Shown: positions 26,772-35,589 of the stretch, in pieces
Numbering within the stretch: position 1 is the stretch's first letter
How the letters are laid out: each line of letters starts with the position of its first letter
From: Akkermansia sp.
GTDB lineage: Bacteria > Verrucomicrobiota > Verrucomicrobiia > Verrucomicrobiales > Akkermansiaceae
NCBI GenBank assembly: GCA_017409465.1
Contig: JAFQSQ010000030.1
Coordinates: forward strand, 1 to 38,059
Length of the DNA: 38,059 nt
Direction: 5' to 3'
Notes under the pieces: generated by a model
What the model was told of the DNA's origin: nothing
The model's database searches: none
The model's input: only the letters and a program-made list of their open reading frames with translations
Program-made: the position numbers and the translations under genes

Positions 26772-28484
26772 TCAGCAATTCATCATCCCGGGTTTCAGCC
26801 CGAGGATAGCATCGCGAGCCTCCTGACGCTCGCGGGATAGCTGCTCGTCGGTAGCGCCGAGAGCGCGGAGCACATGGGTGGCCATGGACAAGGCCGATTC
26901 TGCCTCACCGGAAAAGACATCGTTGCGGTCGTGGGCCATCAGTTCGCGTGCCGTACGGATGTAGGACGTATTGACCACCACTCGGATATCGGGGTTGATT
27001 TCGCGGGCAGCGGCGGTGATATCCGTCGCAGGTGCCCCGGGTGCAGACACCACGATGGCCACCGACTTCTCTGCGCCGGCCGCACGCAGGATGGGGCGCA
27101 GTCGTGCATCACCATGAATGGCCCGGATTCCCTCGCCGCCCAGTCGGTCGACGGTATCGACATTCATCTCAATGACCACCACATCCATATCGTACTTACG
27201 GAAAATACCGGTCATCAGCCTGCCGCAGGGGCCATAGCCCACCACAATGATGCGGTGGCGGTCTTCCGTTGGCGGAGGCACGATATCGTTCTCTCCCGGT
27301 TTGGGCAGGCCTATTCCACGCTTCTCCAGCGCCATGATGAAAATCGGCACAAATCGGTAGCAGGCCGCGTTGATGGTGATAGAGATAATGGCCACACCGG
27401 TGATGACATTGACCGCCTCCATCGGCAGAAGCCCATAGGTACCGGCCACCAGTGTCGCCAGAATAAACGAAAATTCACCAATCTGCGAGAGCGATGCACC
27501 TACCAGCATAGACTTGCGCATCGATTTACCGAGGAGTCGCACGATACAGAAGGCTCCGAGGGGTTTCACCACCATGGTGGCACCCAGCGTTGCCAGCGCC
27601 AACGGCCAATACTCCAGCAGCCCGCCCAGGCTGAATCCCATGCCTACCGATACAAAGAACAGCACCGCAAAGGCATCGCGCATAGGAAGAGCATCAGAGG
27701 CCGCGCGGCTGGCAAACTTGCTCTGCCCCACCACCATACCGGAGAGGAATGCCCCGAACTCCATGGACGCGTTGAACACCTTGGCCGACAGCACGGCAAT
27801 ACCCAGCGCCGATACGAGTACCGTGAGGGTGAACAGTTCACTCGACGCACTGCGAGCCACATAGGTGAAGATGGTACGCATGAGCTTGCGCGCCACCAGC
27901 GTGACCACCAGCACGAGCCCGGTCAGCTTGATAACCATCCACATGAGGGCCTCGCCCAGCCCCTGCCCGCTGTCCCCGAACAGCACAGGCAGCAGCACCA
28001 GCAACACAATGGTGAACATGTCCTCCACCACCAGCCAGCCCAGTGCCGTATAGCCTGCGGGGGTCTGCATCACACGATTATCCGAGAGCACGCGGGTGAG
28101 CACCACGGTACTGCTCACGCAGATACAGAGGCCGAATATCAGGCTGTTGAGCCAGGAGGGCTCCCCGATACCGAAGCAGTAATACCCTGCGCCGCCTGCC
28201 AGCACCACCAGTGCCATACAGACCAGCGCCCCGGGCACCGCCACGCGCTGCACCGCCATCAAGTCCTTGAAGTGGAACTGCAAGCCCACGCCGAACAGGA
28301 GCAACACCACACCGATATGCGAGAAATCCTCCACCACATGGCCATCCACCGGGTCGCCCCACCAGGGCTGCGCGGCTATCATGCCGGCCACCAGGTAACC
28401 GACCAGGGGAGAGAGCTTGCAACGCTGCGCCAGAATACCCAGCAGCAGAGCCAGAGTCAGACCGATAACGAGAGTGAATATCAT
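26772..28484 (-). CDS. KefB-type monovalent cation:proton antiporter with RCK domain (copy 2)
   Basis: 570 aa CPA2-family transporter of the inner membrane, expected to exchange K+ (or Na+) for H+. The first ~390 residues hold about 12 membrane segments, opening MIFTLVIGLTLALLLGILAQ and LSPLVGYLVAGMIA, with the CPA2 motif LGWLVVEDMFTIV. An RCK/TrkA-N nucleotide-binding domain follows (RIIVVGYGPCGRLMTGIF, then VVVIEMNVDTV and IHGDARL), so gating by NAD(H) or a similar ligand is likely. It lies 20 bases downstream of a very similar gene on the same strand, a tandem duplicate, and should be co-transcribed with it. The C-terminal ~40 residues differ most between the copies. Confidence 0.92.
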   Translation of the reverse strand: MIFTLVIGLTLALLLGILAQRCKLSPLVGYLVAGMIAAQPWWGDPVDGHVVEDFSHIGVVLLLFGVGLQFHFKDLMAVQRVAVPGALVCMALVVLAGGAGYYCFGIGEPSWLNSLIFGLCICVSSTVVLTRVLSDNRVMQTPAGYTALGWLVVEDMFTIVLLVLLPVLFGDSGQGLGEALMWMVIKLTGLVLVVTLVARKLMRTIFTYVARSASSELFTLTVLVSALGIAVLSAKVFNASMEFGAFLSGMVVGQSKFASRAASDALPMRDAFAVLFFVSVGMGFSLGGLLEYWPLALATLGATMVVKPLGAFCIVRLLGKSMRKSMLVGASLSQIGEFSFILATLVAGTYGLLPMEAVNVITGVAIISITINAACYRFVPIFIMALEKRGIGLPKPGENDIVPPPTEDRHRIIVVGYGPCGRLMTGIFRKYDMDVVVIEMNVDTVDRLGGEGIRAIHGDARLRPILRAAGAEKSVAIVVSAPGAPATDITAAAREINPDIRVVVNTSYIRTARELMAHDRNDVFSGEAESALSMATHVLRALGATDEQLSRERQEARDAILGLKPGMMNC

Positions 28485-28504
28485 AATGGTATGGTAATAA
28501 AAAA

Positions 28505-30217
28505 CTATTCGTTCAGGTAGGGTAGCTCCCCTGCCAGCTTGCGGCGCATATGGTTGCGCTCGCGCACGACCTGTTCATCGGGAGCACCGAACGAGTGCAG
28601 CAGGTAGCCGCCCATGGAGAGAGCCAGCTCCTCCTCACCGGAGAAGATGGCACGCGCACCCTTGCTGCGCATCAGCTGCGCATTGCGGATGAAGTGAGTG
28701 GCGGCTATCACACCTATGCCGGGGTTGAGCGAAGTGGCGGCTTCTGCAATCTCGTCCGCCGGGGCAGACGTGACGGAAATCACAATCGCCTCCGCTTCCT
28801 CCACCCCTGCCGCTTGCAGGAGGGCGCGCAGGCGGGCATCGCCGTGAATCACGGGGATACCTTCTTTCTGCAGGCGGCTCACGGTGTCCACATTCATTTC
28901 AATGACCACCACGTCAATATTGTTGCGCCGCAGGATATCCGATGTAATCTCGCCGCAGGGGCCGTAGCCCACCACGATGACGCGCTGTTTTTCCTCCGAA
29001 GGGGCGGGGATCTCCTGCCCCTGATTGTTCACCAGGCCGATACCGCGGTCTTCCATACGCCGGATAAGCCCCGGTACAAAGCGATACAGCGCGGCATTGA
29101 GGGTGATAGTGATGATGGCCACACCGGTGATGACATTGGCCGCGGACTGCGGCATGAGCCCGTATGTTCCGGCGGCCAGTGCTGCCAGAATAAAGGAAAA
29201 TTCACCAATCTGAGAGAGAGAGGTACCCACAATAACCCCCAGACTGCCGGGGCGTCCCAGCATGCGAATGACGAAATAGGCCGACACCGGCTTGAACAAC
29301 AGGGTGAAAAGCACCGTCCCCAGCGCCAGCGGCCAGCATTCCGCGATACCGCTGAGGTTGAACCCCATGCCCACCGACACGAAGAACAATACCGCAAAAG
29401 CATGGCGCATGGGCAACGCATCGGATGCCGCACGGCTGGCAAACTTGCTCTGCCCCACCACCATGCCGGAGAGGAACGCGCCGAACTCCATGGACGCGTT
29501 GAACACATGCGCCGACAGCACGGCTATGCCCAGCGCAAACACCAGCACCGCCAGCGTGAACAGTTCATCAGAGCTGTGGCGGGAAACATAGGTGAGCACG
29601 CGGGCTATCACCTTACGCCCCAGATACGCCACACAGATGACCATGGCCACCAGTTTGAGCGACATCCAGCCCAGAGCCTCCCAGATACTCTGTTGCGCGG
29701 CCTCCCCACCGAACAGTACCGGCAGCAGCACCAGCATGATGATGGTGAAGATATCCTCCACCACCAGCCAGCCCAGCGCCGTATGCCCGGAGGGTGTCTG
29801 CAGCAGGCGGTTCTCAGAAAGCACGCGGGTGAGCACCACAGTACTGCTCACGCACACACACATGCCGAACATCGTGCCGCCCAGCCAATCGGCCTCTGCC
29901 CCGCCCAACAGATAATACACCACGGCTCCCAGCCCCGTCCAGAGCACCATACAGATACACGAGCCCGGCAGGGCCACCTTGCGCACCGCCAGCAAATCCT
30001 TGAAATGGAAATGCAAGCCCACACCGAACAGGAGAAGCGCCACACCTATATGCGAAAATTCCTCCACTATATGGCTATCCACCGGGTGTCCCCACCACGG
30101 CTGAGCGGCAAGCATGCCTGCCACCAGATACCCCACAAGCGGCGAAAGCCGCAACTGCTGAGCCACCATGCCCAGCACCAGCGCCAGCGTCAATCCTATG
30201 ACCAGTGTAATTATCAT
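28505..30217 (-). CDS. KefB-type monovalent cation:proton antiporter with RCK domain (copy 1)
   Basis: 570 aa, identical in length to its downstream neighbour and alike along its full length. It has the same opening MIITLVIGLTLALVLGMVAQ, the LGWLVVEDIFTIIMLVLLPV helix, the block NASMEFGAFLSGMVVGQSKF, and the nucleotide-binding VIVVGYGPCGEITSDILR. I start at ATG 30217, which aligns exactly with copy 2. A GTG at 30259 would add 14 residues without family support. It is the first gene of the pair. No convincing promoter was found, but a 7-bp inverted repeat (30250-30269) lies just upstream. Predicted to exchange K+ or Na+ for protons. Confidence 0.92.
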   Translation of the reverse strand: MIITLVIGLTLALVLGMVAQQLRLSPLVGYLVAGMLAAQPWWGHPVDSHIVEEFSHIGVALLLFGVGLHFHFKDLLAVRKVALPGSCICMVLWTGLGAVVYYLLGGAEADWLGGTMFGMCVCVSSTVVLTRVLSENRLLQTPSGHTALGWLVVEDIFTIIMLVLLPVLFGGEAAQQSIWEALGWMSLKLVAMVICVAYLGRKVIARVLTYVSRHSSDELFTLAVLVFALGIAVLSAHVFNASMEFGAFLSGMVVGQSKFASRAASDALPMRHAFAVLFFVSVGMGFNLSGIAECWPLALGTVLFTLLFKPVSAYFVIRMLGRPGSLGVIVGTSLSQIGEFSFILAALAAGTYGLMPQSAANVITGVAIITITLNAALYRFVPGLIRRMEDRGIGLVNNQGQEIPAPSEEKQRVIVVGYGPCGEITSDILRRNNIDVVVIEMNVDTVSRLQKEGIPVIHGDARLRALLQAAGVEEAEAIVISVTSAPADEIAEAATSLNPGIGVIAATHFIRNAQLMRSKGARAIFSGEEELALSMGGYLLHSFGAPDEQVVRERNHMRRKLAGELPYLNE

Positions 30218-30249
30218 GTGTACGTCTTTCCGAAAACAGATTCTCTCAA

Positions 30250-30269
30250 GTGACAACACCCATTGTCAC
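30250..30269. promoter_or_regulatory. Inverted repeat, possible operator
   Basis: GTGACAA (30250-30256) and TTGTCAC (30263-30269) flank a 6-base spacer, a perfect 20-bp dyad. It lies between the divergent kef pair and the esterase gene, about 33 bases upstream of the kef start codon and 110 bases upstream of the esterase -35 box. It could be a regulator site or chance. Confidence 0.35.
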
Positions 30270-30379
30270 CGACTCCCAGACTACCACTCTATCCCATCCG
30301 TGTCAACGCATTTCCCGGACAGATGCCCCCTGAAAATGAAAAAAACAGCACGCAAAAAAAGAATCATTCCAATCCCGCC

Positions 30380-30408
30380 TTGACATACGCCCACGTAAAT
30401 GGTAGCTT
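30380..30408 (+). promoter_or_regulatory. Promoter of the esterase pair
   Basis: Perfect -35 TTGACA (30380-30385), 17-bp spacer, -10 TAGCTT (30403-30408), then 8 bases (GATGGGGT) to the ATG at 30417. Predicted leaderless, or a leader of one or two bases. Confidence 0.65.
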
Positions 30409-30416
30409 GATGGGGT

Positions 30417-31910
30417 ATGAAGGCGTTATTCCTGACCATTCTCGGGGGCAGCATGATGCTGCCGGGCGTTGCCGCGGCTCTGGAACTGGACACCTGCTAC
30501 GGTGACCACATGGTGCTGCAGCAGAATTGTCCGATTACCATTTCCGGCACGGCTGACTCCTCCAAACCGATTCAGGTACAGTTCGGCGACCAGAAGGTGG
30601 AGGCCAAAATCGGCAAGGGTAAAAAATGGCGGGCGAAACTTCAACCGATGAAGGCGGCAGCCGACGGGCGCGAGCTGACCGTCACGCAGGGTGACAAGTC
30701 CGTCACGCTGCAGGATGTGGTGGTGGGTGAGGTGTGGATAGCCTCCGGCCAGTCCAACATGCTGTGGCGCGTCAACCAGACCCCCGGGAATCAGGCCACC
30801 ATCGCTGCCTCCGGCAACCCCAACCTGCGATTCTTCCATTCTGAGCCGCAGGTGCATACCAACAACGCCGTCTACAATGAGGAACTGCTCACCCGTCTCC
30901 GTGAAAATCGGATGTACGAGGGGCAATGGGCCGTATCCGGCCCGGACACGGTTGCTCGCATGTCTGCCGTGGGCTACTACTTCGGGCAGAAGCTGCAGGA
31001 ACAACTGGGTGTCCCGGTCGGCATTATCCACTGCGCACTCGGCGGCTCTGAAATGCTGGCCTGGATTCCGGAGAAAGTGGTGAAGAAAAAATACCGCTCC
31101 TGTCTGGGGGACGGCTGGCTGGAAAGCAAGTACATCTCTGCCTGGGTACGCGGCCGCGCCCGCAAGAACATGGGAGCGGATCCGAAATCCCCGCATCCGT
31201 ACAAACCGGCCTACCTGTTTGAAAGCGGTCTTGCCAAATGGACAGATTACCCGGTGGCCGGCGCTATCTGGTACCAGGGAGAGTCCGATGCCGAGCTGCA
31301 GGATATGAAGCAGAACACGCAGCTGCTCACCGACCTCATCAACTCTTGGCGCGCTGCTTTCGATGCCCCGAAGATGCCTTTCCTCATGGTGCAGCTCCCC
31401 CGCATCAACGACAACACCCCCCTGCGCCGCTACTGGCCGGAGTTCCGCACCGTGCAGGCCGAAGTGGCCGACAGAATGCCCGGTGTAGAGTGCCTGACCA
31501 CGGTTGACCTGGGCTCCACCAATTCCGATGTGCATCCCCCCCGCAAGGTGGAAGTGGGTGAGCGTCTCGCAGCATTGGCTGCTGCCAAAGTATACAAGAA
31601 AGACGTGCCCTACACCGGCCCGGTCATGACTTCCTGCACGACCTCCGGCAAGGAATTGACGGTGAAATTTGCCCACGCCGACGGCCTGAGCACCACGGAC
31701 GGAGAGCCGCCCCGCCATTTTGAAATCGCCGGTAGTAATGGGGCTTTCCACCCCGCAACCGCACGCATCGAGGGTGACAGCGTAATCCTGAGCAGCGATG
31801 CCGTCAAATCCCCGAAGAAGGCGCGCTACGCCTGGGCTACGTTCATGACACCGAATCTGGTCAATGCGGCGCAGCTCCCGACCGTGCCGTTCGTCTACGA
31901 CGGCAAATAA
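30417..31910 (+). CDS. Secreted sialate O-acetylesterase (SASA domain)
   Basis: 497 aa. The signal peptide MKALFLTILGGSMMLPGVAA directs export. An N-terminal beta domain (HMVLQQNCPITISGTADSS, typical of this family) precedes the SGNH-like SASA domain with the nucleophile in GEVWIASGQSNM (Ser113), then GVPVGIIHCALGGSEMLAWI and GAIWYQGESDAELQ. The late Asp-x-His dyad is SDVHPP (Asp371, His373). Family members remove O-acetyl groups from sialic acids on host glycans, or acetyl groups from other sugars, which helps mucin degradation. The neighbouring SGNH hydrolase starts 22 bases later, so the two likely form an operon. Confidence 0.92.
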   Translation: MKALFLTILGGSMMLPGVAAALELDTCYGDHMVLQQNCPITISGTADSSKPIQVQFGDQKVEAKIGKGKKWRAKLQPMKAAADGRELTVTQGDKSVTLQDVVVGEVWIASGQSNMLWRVNQTPGNQATIAASGNPNLRFFHSEPQVHTNNAVYNEELLTRLRENRMYEGQWAVSGPDTVARMSAVGYYFGQKLQEQLGVPVGIIHCALGGSEMLAWIPEKVVKKKYRSCLGDGWLESKYISAWVRGRARKNMGADPKSPHPYKPAYLFESGLAKWTDYPVAGAIWYQGESDAELQDMKQNTQLLTDLINSWRAAFDAPKMPFLMVQLPRINDNTPLRRYWPEFRTVQAEVADRMPGVECLTTVDLGSTNSDVHPPRKVEVGERLAALAAAKVYKKDVPYTGPVMTSCTTSGKELTVKFAHADGLSTTDGEPPRHFEIAGSNGAFHPATARIEGDSVILSSDAVKSPKKARYAWATFMTPNLVNAAQLPTVPFVYDGK

Positions 31911-31932
31911 CATCCAACCCTGCCATTTACTC

Positions 31933-33978
31933 ATGCATCAATACCTCATCCCCACCCTCCTGGCAGCCGGGCTGGTACAGAACATGGCCGCCGCAGCGGA
32001 CTATACCCAACTGTCCGAACCCTGGTGCGACAGCGAAAACCGGGTCATCTACGACGGCAAAGGATACTTCGCGGTGCAATCTGCCCCCGAAACCGTGCTT
32101 GAGCTGACAGTCAGCCTCCCCTCGCTGCTCAGCTACGTCAATTCCAACGATTACAAAAGCGGCAATCCCCTGCTGCTCTGGGATGCCGATGTGGCGGATT
32201 ATGGCATTGCTGACAATGCGGACATGCGCAAGCCTACCGCTTCCCGCGAGCCCTTTCTGGCCGGATTCTGTCACAACAAGACATGGAAGCCGGAACTGCA
32301 GAGCGATTATGCCGCGCTGAAGCAATACGCTGATGCGGAAGGCAGGCTGCGTCTCTGCATCCGCAACAGCAAAACCGCCGGAGTCACGATAAACGCCAAG
32401 GATGCCGCAGGAAAGGAACACCTGCTCTATGCCGCCCCGGCGCTGCGGGTTTCCGGCAATACCGCAACCCGGGGCTATCAGGTCAACACCAATTATGTGA
32501 CCGCTGTTTCACTGCATACGCCCTCCACGCTCGACACCTCCTCCTACGAAGCACCGCCGGACTACACCGCCCGCTACATCAGCAAACAAACGGACGGCAC
32601 CTCTCTGGGGCGAGTCATGTTCATGGGCGACTCCATCACCCACGGGGTCAACGACCAGACCTGGCGCTGGCAGCTGTTCAAAACGCTGGTGGACAATGGA
32701 ATTGAAGCACAAATTGTCGGCCCGCGCAGCGGCTATACCCCCGGATACAGCAACCTGACCACACCGGATGCCGGGGATGCCTATGGCGGCGTACCATTCC
32801 CGAATGTTCACCTGGCGCAATCCTCCGGTCGCACACACAACATCATCTCCGGCTCCAATGCCGGCATGAGCGGCGTGAACTATGGCGGGCACTCCACCCG
32901 CAGCGCTGCCGACACTTACAACTGCGACACCTGGTGCAGCCTGATGGGCACGAATGACCTGCTGTCTGACAGGGGCTACAGCCCCGCAGAGTTCTGCACC
33001 AAGATGCAGAAAATGCTGGGTGGTCGCGTCAGCCTGAAAGGCAACCGCTACAGCTGGACCCCGGGAGGCGACTGGGGCAATCTGGGCCGCATGGCCGAGG
33101 ATGTGCTGCGCGATGCGGGCGATACACTCTACGTGATGGCGGTGCCCTGCTGGGGACACCACGGCAACAACAATGAACCCGACCGACACCTCGCCGTTCA
33201 GCAGTACAATGACCTGCTGAAACAATGGGTGAAAAAATACGCCAAAGCCCACAACAGGAAGCTCGTCTTTGTGGACATCAACGATGGCATGGTCGATAAC
33301 GCCCTGTCCATCCCCTTCTGCTGGCCGGATTCCATGTCCAACAAACCCGGGCGCGACGGTCTGCACCCGAATGCTCAGGGCTCGCTCATCATCGCCGGCA
33401 ATCTGGCTCGCACCATGGGGCTCGCCGGCCGCACCGCCGGACTACCGCGCGCCACTGAAGAGCTCCGGCGTTCCGGCATCAGAAAATCGACCCCTCTGCG
33501 CAAGGGGAAAACCCTCGAACGCACGGCTGCTGACTTCTCTGCCGATGCGGGCTACACCGTCTCGCTGCGGACTGACTTCGGCAATGGCGCCAAGAGCGGC
33601 TGGGATGGCGCAGATAAAGCGCTGAGCCTGACCGTGGGTGACGGCACCAACAGCGGCATTCTCCGCATCAGCGAGACCTGTATCCTCTGGGGCAATACTC
33701 CCCTGTACTGCACCGATTGCTCCGGGCTCTCGGAGTCTCTGCACCTGGTCTGGCACCCCGGCTGTGAGGCCGACAACGTGCAGCGCGGCTACTACGTGTG
33801 GCTGGGTGATATGCTCATCGGCCAGGGGCTCCCCGCGCAATCTGCCGACGGCCTGCGCGGTATCAGGCTCACCACCGATGCCGATACAGAGCTCAAGCGA
33901 CTCCACTGGCAGGCTGCGCCCTGCGCCCCGCCAAGTACCGGCAAATCCTCCTCTGCGGCCTACAAGCTTCCCCGATAA
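31933..33978 (+). CDS. Secreted SGNH/GDSL hydrolase, multidomain
   Basis: 681 aa from ATG at 31933 (MHQYLIPTLLAAGLVQNM), which gives a signal peptide ending near AAAAD. The open frame continues upstream, but those residues overlap the esterase gene in another frame. An N-terminal beta domain (about 25-200) is followed by an SGNH hydrolase: block I MFMGDSITHG (Ser234), the Gly block near NYGGHSTRSAAD, block III LMGTND (339-342), and block V DGLHPNAQG (Asp475, His478). A C-terminal beta-rich domain (about 530-660) probably binds carbohydrate. Expected to deacetylate or deacylate glycans together with the upstream esterase. The exact substrate is unknown. Confidence 0.88.
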   Translation: MHQYLIPTLLAAGLVQNMAAAADYTQLSEPWCDSENRVIYDGKGYFAVQSAPETVLELTVSLPSLLSYVNSNDYKSGNPLLLWDADVADYGIADNADMRKPTASREPFLAGFCHNKTWKPELQSDYAALKQYADAEGRLRLCIRNSKTAGVTINAKDAAGKEHLLYAAPALRVSGNTATRGYQVNTNYVTAVSLHTPSTLDTSSYEAPPDYTARYISKQTDGTSLGRVMFMGDSITHGVNDQTWRWQLFKTLVDNGIEAQIVGPRSGYTPGYSNLTTPDAGDAYGGVPFPNVHLAQSSGRTHNIISGSNAGMSGVNYGGHSTRSAADTYNCDTWCSLMGTNDLLSDRGYSPAEFCTKMQKMLGGRVSLKGNRYSWTPGGDWGNLGRMAEDVLRDAGDTLYVMAVPCWGHHGNNNEPDRHLAVQQYNDLLKQWVKKYAKAHNRKLVFVDINDGMVDNALSIPFCWPDSMSNKPGRDGLHPNAQGSLIIAGNLARTMGLAGRTAGLPRATEELRRSGIRKSTPLRKGKTLERTAADFSADAGYTVSLRTDFGNGAKSGWDGADKALSLTVGDGTNSGILRISETCILWGNTPLYCTDCSGLSESLHLVWHPGCEADNVQRGYYVWLGDMLIGQGLPAQSADGLRGIRLTTDADTELKRLHWQAAPCAPPSTGKSSSAAYKLPR

Positions 33979-33990
33979 CCCCACCTGATT

Positions 33991-34196
33991 TATCGGAAAG
34001 TACGAATGAAAAGTTCGCTGCGCTGCGCGCAGATGGTTTCAACTGACGCTAAGCGTCCTTCATCGTTCATCAAGCGAGCAGAACGAGCGTAGTTCCGTAC
34101 CTTGTCCATCGTCCGTTTGACTTTGCACTTCCCGACAACTTCCCATCTACCGATGCGTCTGTTCCTGCTGTCCGGGTTATTTATCAGACGCTATAC
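33991..34196 (+). repeat. Mosaic palindromic element, copy A
   Basis: Positions 34001-34089 match the reverse complement of 37915-38003 with 3 mismatches in 89. The body is chained palindromes such as CGCTGCGCTGCGCG, ACGCTAAGCGT and CGAGCAGAACGAGCG. The far end, TTATTTATCAGACGCTATAC (34169-34188), is shared with copy C (35456-35476) and, inverted, with copy B. It sits between the SGNH gene and the adk terminator. No transposase is present. Confidence 0.75.
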
Positions 34197-34207
34197 GCGC
34201 ACAGAAA

Positions 34208-34243
34208 CAACAGGCTGTCGCTCATGAGAGCGGCAGCCTGTTG
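34208..34243 (-). terminator. Terminator of adk
   Basis: CAACAGGCTG (34208-34217) pairs with CAGCCTGTTG (34234-34243), with additional inner pairing. On the minus strand it exits into TTTCTGT. It lies 25 bases beyond the adk stop. Confidence 0.8.
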
Positions 34244-34268
34244 AAATAGGTCGCTGTGGAAGCGTGAA

Positions 34269-34922
34269 TTACTTCTCGCAGTAGGTGCGAATAGCAGCGG
34301 CGATACGGGCGGAAACGTCCTCAGGCTCGCCTTCCTCCGTCACATCAATCTGCACCACCTTACCCTGGGCGCGATAGTGCTCCACCACCGGCACGGTCAG
34401 CGTCTCATAGTCCTTGCGACGCTTGGCGAATGCCTCGGGATTGTCATCGGAGCGCACAATCATGGCGCCGCCGCACTTCGGGCAAATATCCTCGCCGTTG
34501 CGGGTGGTCTCGCCACAGGCGGGGCATGCCTTGCGCTTGAGCATACGAGCCTCAATCAGCTCGGCAGATACATTGAGGTACACCACGATATCAACCTCCA
34601 GCCCCATGGCCGTCAGGTTGGTATCCAGCGTCTCAGCCTGAGAGACCGTGCGGGGATAACCATCCAGCAGGCAGCCACAGTCCTTGTTCTCGCCCAGCCA
34701 CTTGGCTACGATGCCGTTGACGACCTCGTCCGGTACAAACATGGCGGCGTCCATGTACTTCTTGGCCTCCAGACCCAGCTCTGAACCGGCGGCTATCTCC
34801 GCACGCAGCAGAGCTCCCGTGCTCAGGGGCTTCAGGTCGTAGGTTTCAGACAGGAACGAAGACTGCGTACCCTTGCCGGAAGCAGGGGCACCCACCAGTA
34901 CGAATCGCTTCAGTGTTTTCAT
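34269..34922 (-). CDS. adk: Adenylate kinase with zinc-type LID
   Basis: 217 aa. It interconverts ATP + AMP and 2 ADP in the cytoplasm. P-loop VGAPASGKGTQ (about 11-21), AMP-binding STGALLRAEI, and CLLDGYPRTVSQAE are all in place. The LID carries two Cys pairs (CPACG and CPKCGG, about 16 residues apart), the zinc-binding form. It ends with RRKDYETLTVPVVEHYR. It is monocistronic with its own terminator and a probable upstream promoter, flanked by repeat elements on both sides but intact itself. Confidence 0.96.
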   Translation of the reverse strand: MKTLKRFVLVGAPASGKGTQSSFLSETYDLKPLSTGALLRAEIAAGSELGLEAKKYMDAAMFVPDEVVNGIVAKWLGENKDCGCLLDGYPRTVSQAETLDTNLTAMGLEVDIVVYLNVSAELIEARMLKRKACPACGETTRNGEDICPKCGGAMIVRSDDNPEAFAKRRKDYETLTVPVVEHYRAQGKVVQIDVTEEGEPEDVSARIAAAIRTYCEK

Positions 34923-34982
34923 CGTTGTTGTTCAGATTACGTTGAAATGTTTCAGCAGGCGCATCGACCGCCCTGCTCGCTC

Positions 34983-35011
34983 TATTATGCCTGAATGTGC
35001 AGCAAATGCAA
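34983..35011 (-). promoter_or_regulatory. Probable promoter of adk
   Basis: Minus strand: -35 TTGCAT (35006-35011), 17-bp spacer, -10 ATAATA (34983-34988). It gives a leader of about 50 nt before ATG 34922. A second -10-like TAATCT lies 11 bases before the ATG but lacks a -35. Confidence 0.45.
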
Positions 35012-35114
35012 TCCTATTTTCCGTTCAACCGATTTTTCGAATGGGCGCGAGAATCCGGCATGCACGTAAATGACTATTGCTCCGGCAATTTTTTTGGCTG
35101 TTCAAGCTAAGCGC

Positions 35115-35478
35115 CAAAATGGGAATTTATCGGGCAGAAAGCCCGAGGAATTTTGAGCCCGGAGGGCGGTATAATCGTAGCGAGTGGCGGAGCTGCGGCA
35201 GCAGCGGAGTCACTCGTAACGAACCAAAAGGATATGGGAGCCCCGATGTAAGTCGGGGCGGCATAAAGCGCAGTTTGAATCTATAGCATCGCATTATGCC
35301 GCCCGCGTTGCGGGCTCAGCATTCTCTTTGTCTTCTACGAGGCCCTGACGGGCCTCGCTACGATTATGCCGCCCATACGGGCTCAACATTCCGCTCGCTT
35401 ACGCTCGCCAATTGCCCGGCAAATTCGCATTTACCCTTTGCCAACTTGTGGAATCATTTATCGAACGCTATACCGGCA
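35115..35478 (+). repeat. Mosaic palindromic element, copy C
   Basis: Non-coding stretch made of hairpins: CGGGCAGAAAGCCCG (35131-35145), GCCCCGATGTAAGTCGGGGC (35240-35259), GCCCGCGTTGCGGGC (35301-35315), GAGGCCCTGACGGGCCTC (35339-35356) and GCCCATACGGGC (35371-35382). The framing words ATTATGCCGCCC and GGGCTCA-CATTC occur twice about 70 bases apart around different stem cores. Its end (ACTTGTGGAATCATTTATCG, from 35443) matches inverted copy B and resembles copy A. I see no gene here. Confidence 0.7.
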
Positions 35479-35589
35479 TCATTCACTACCCCGGAGTATC
35501 ATCTCCATGTGCTTCGAAATCTCTGCCTTTCCGGTGGCGATATACAACCGAGTGAAACCACCCTCGCCCCCACGAGAAACGTGTATATC

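Noticed and set aside
26874..30253. Two ~550-aa open frames antisense to the antiporters
   Set aside because: His/Gln/Arg-rich shadows that occur twice only because the antiporter genes are duplicates.
35131..35382. CRISPR array or tandem repeats
   Set aside because: Palindromes are of differing sequence and irregular spacing, with no constant repeat and spacer pattern.
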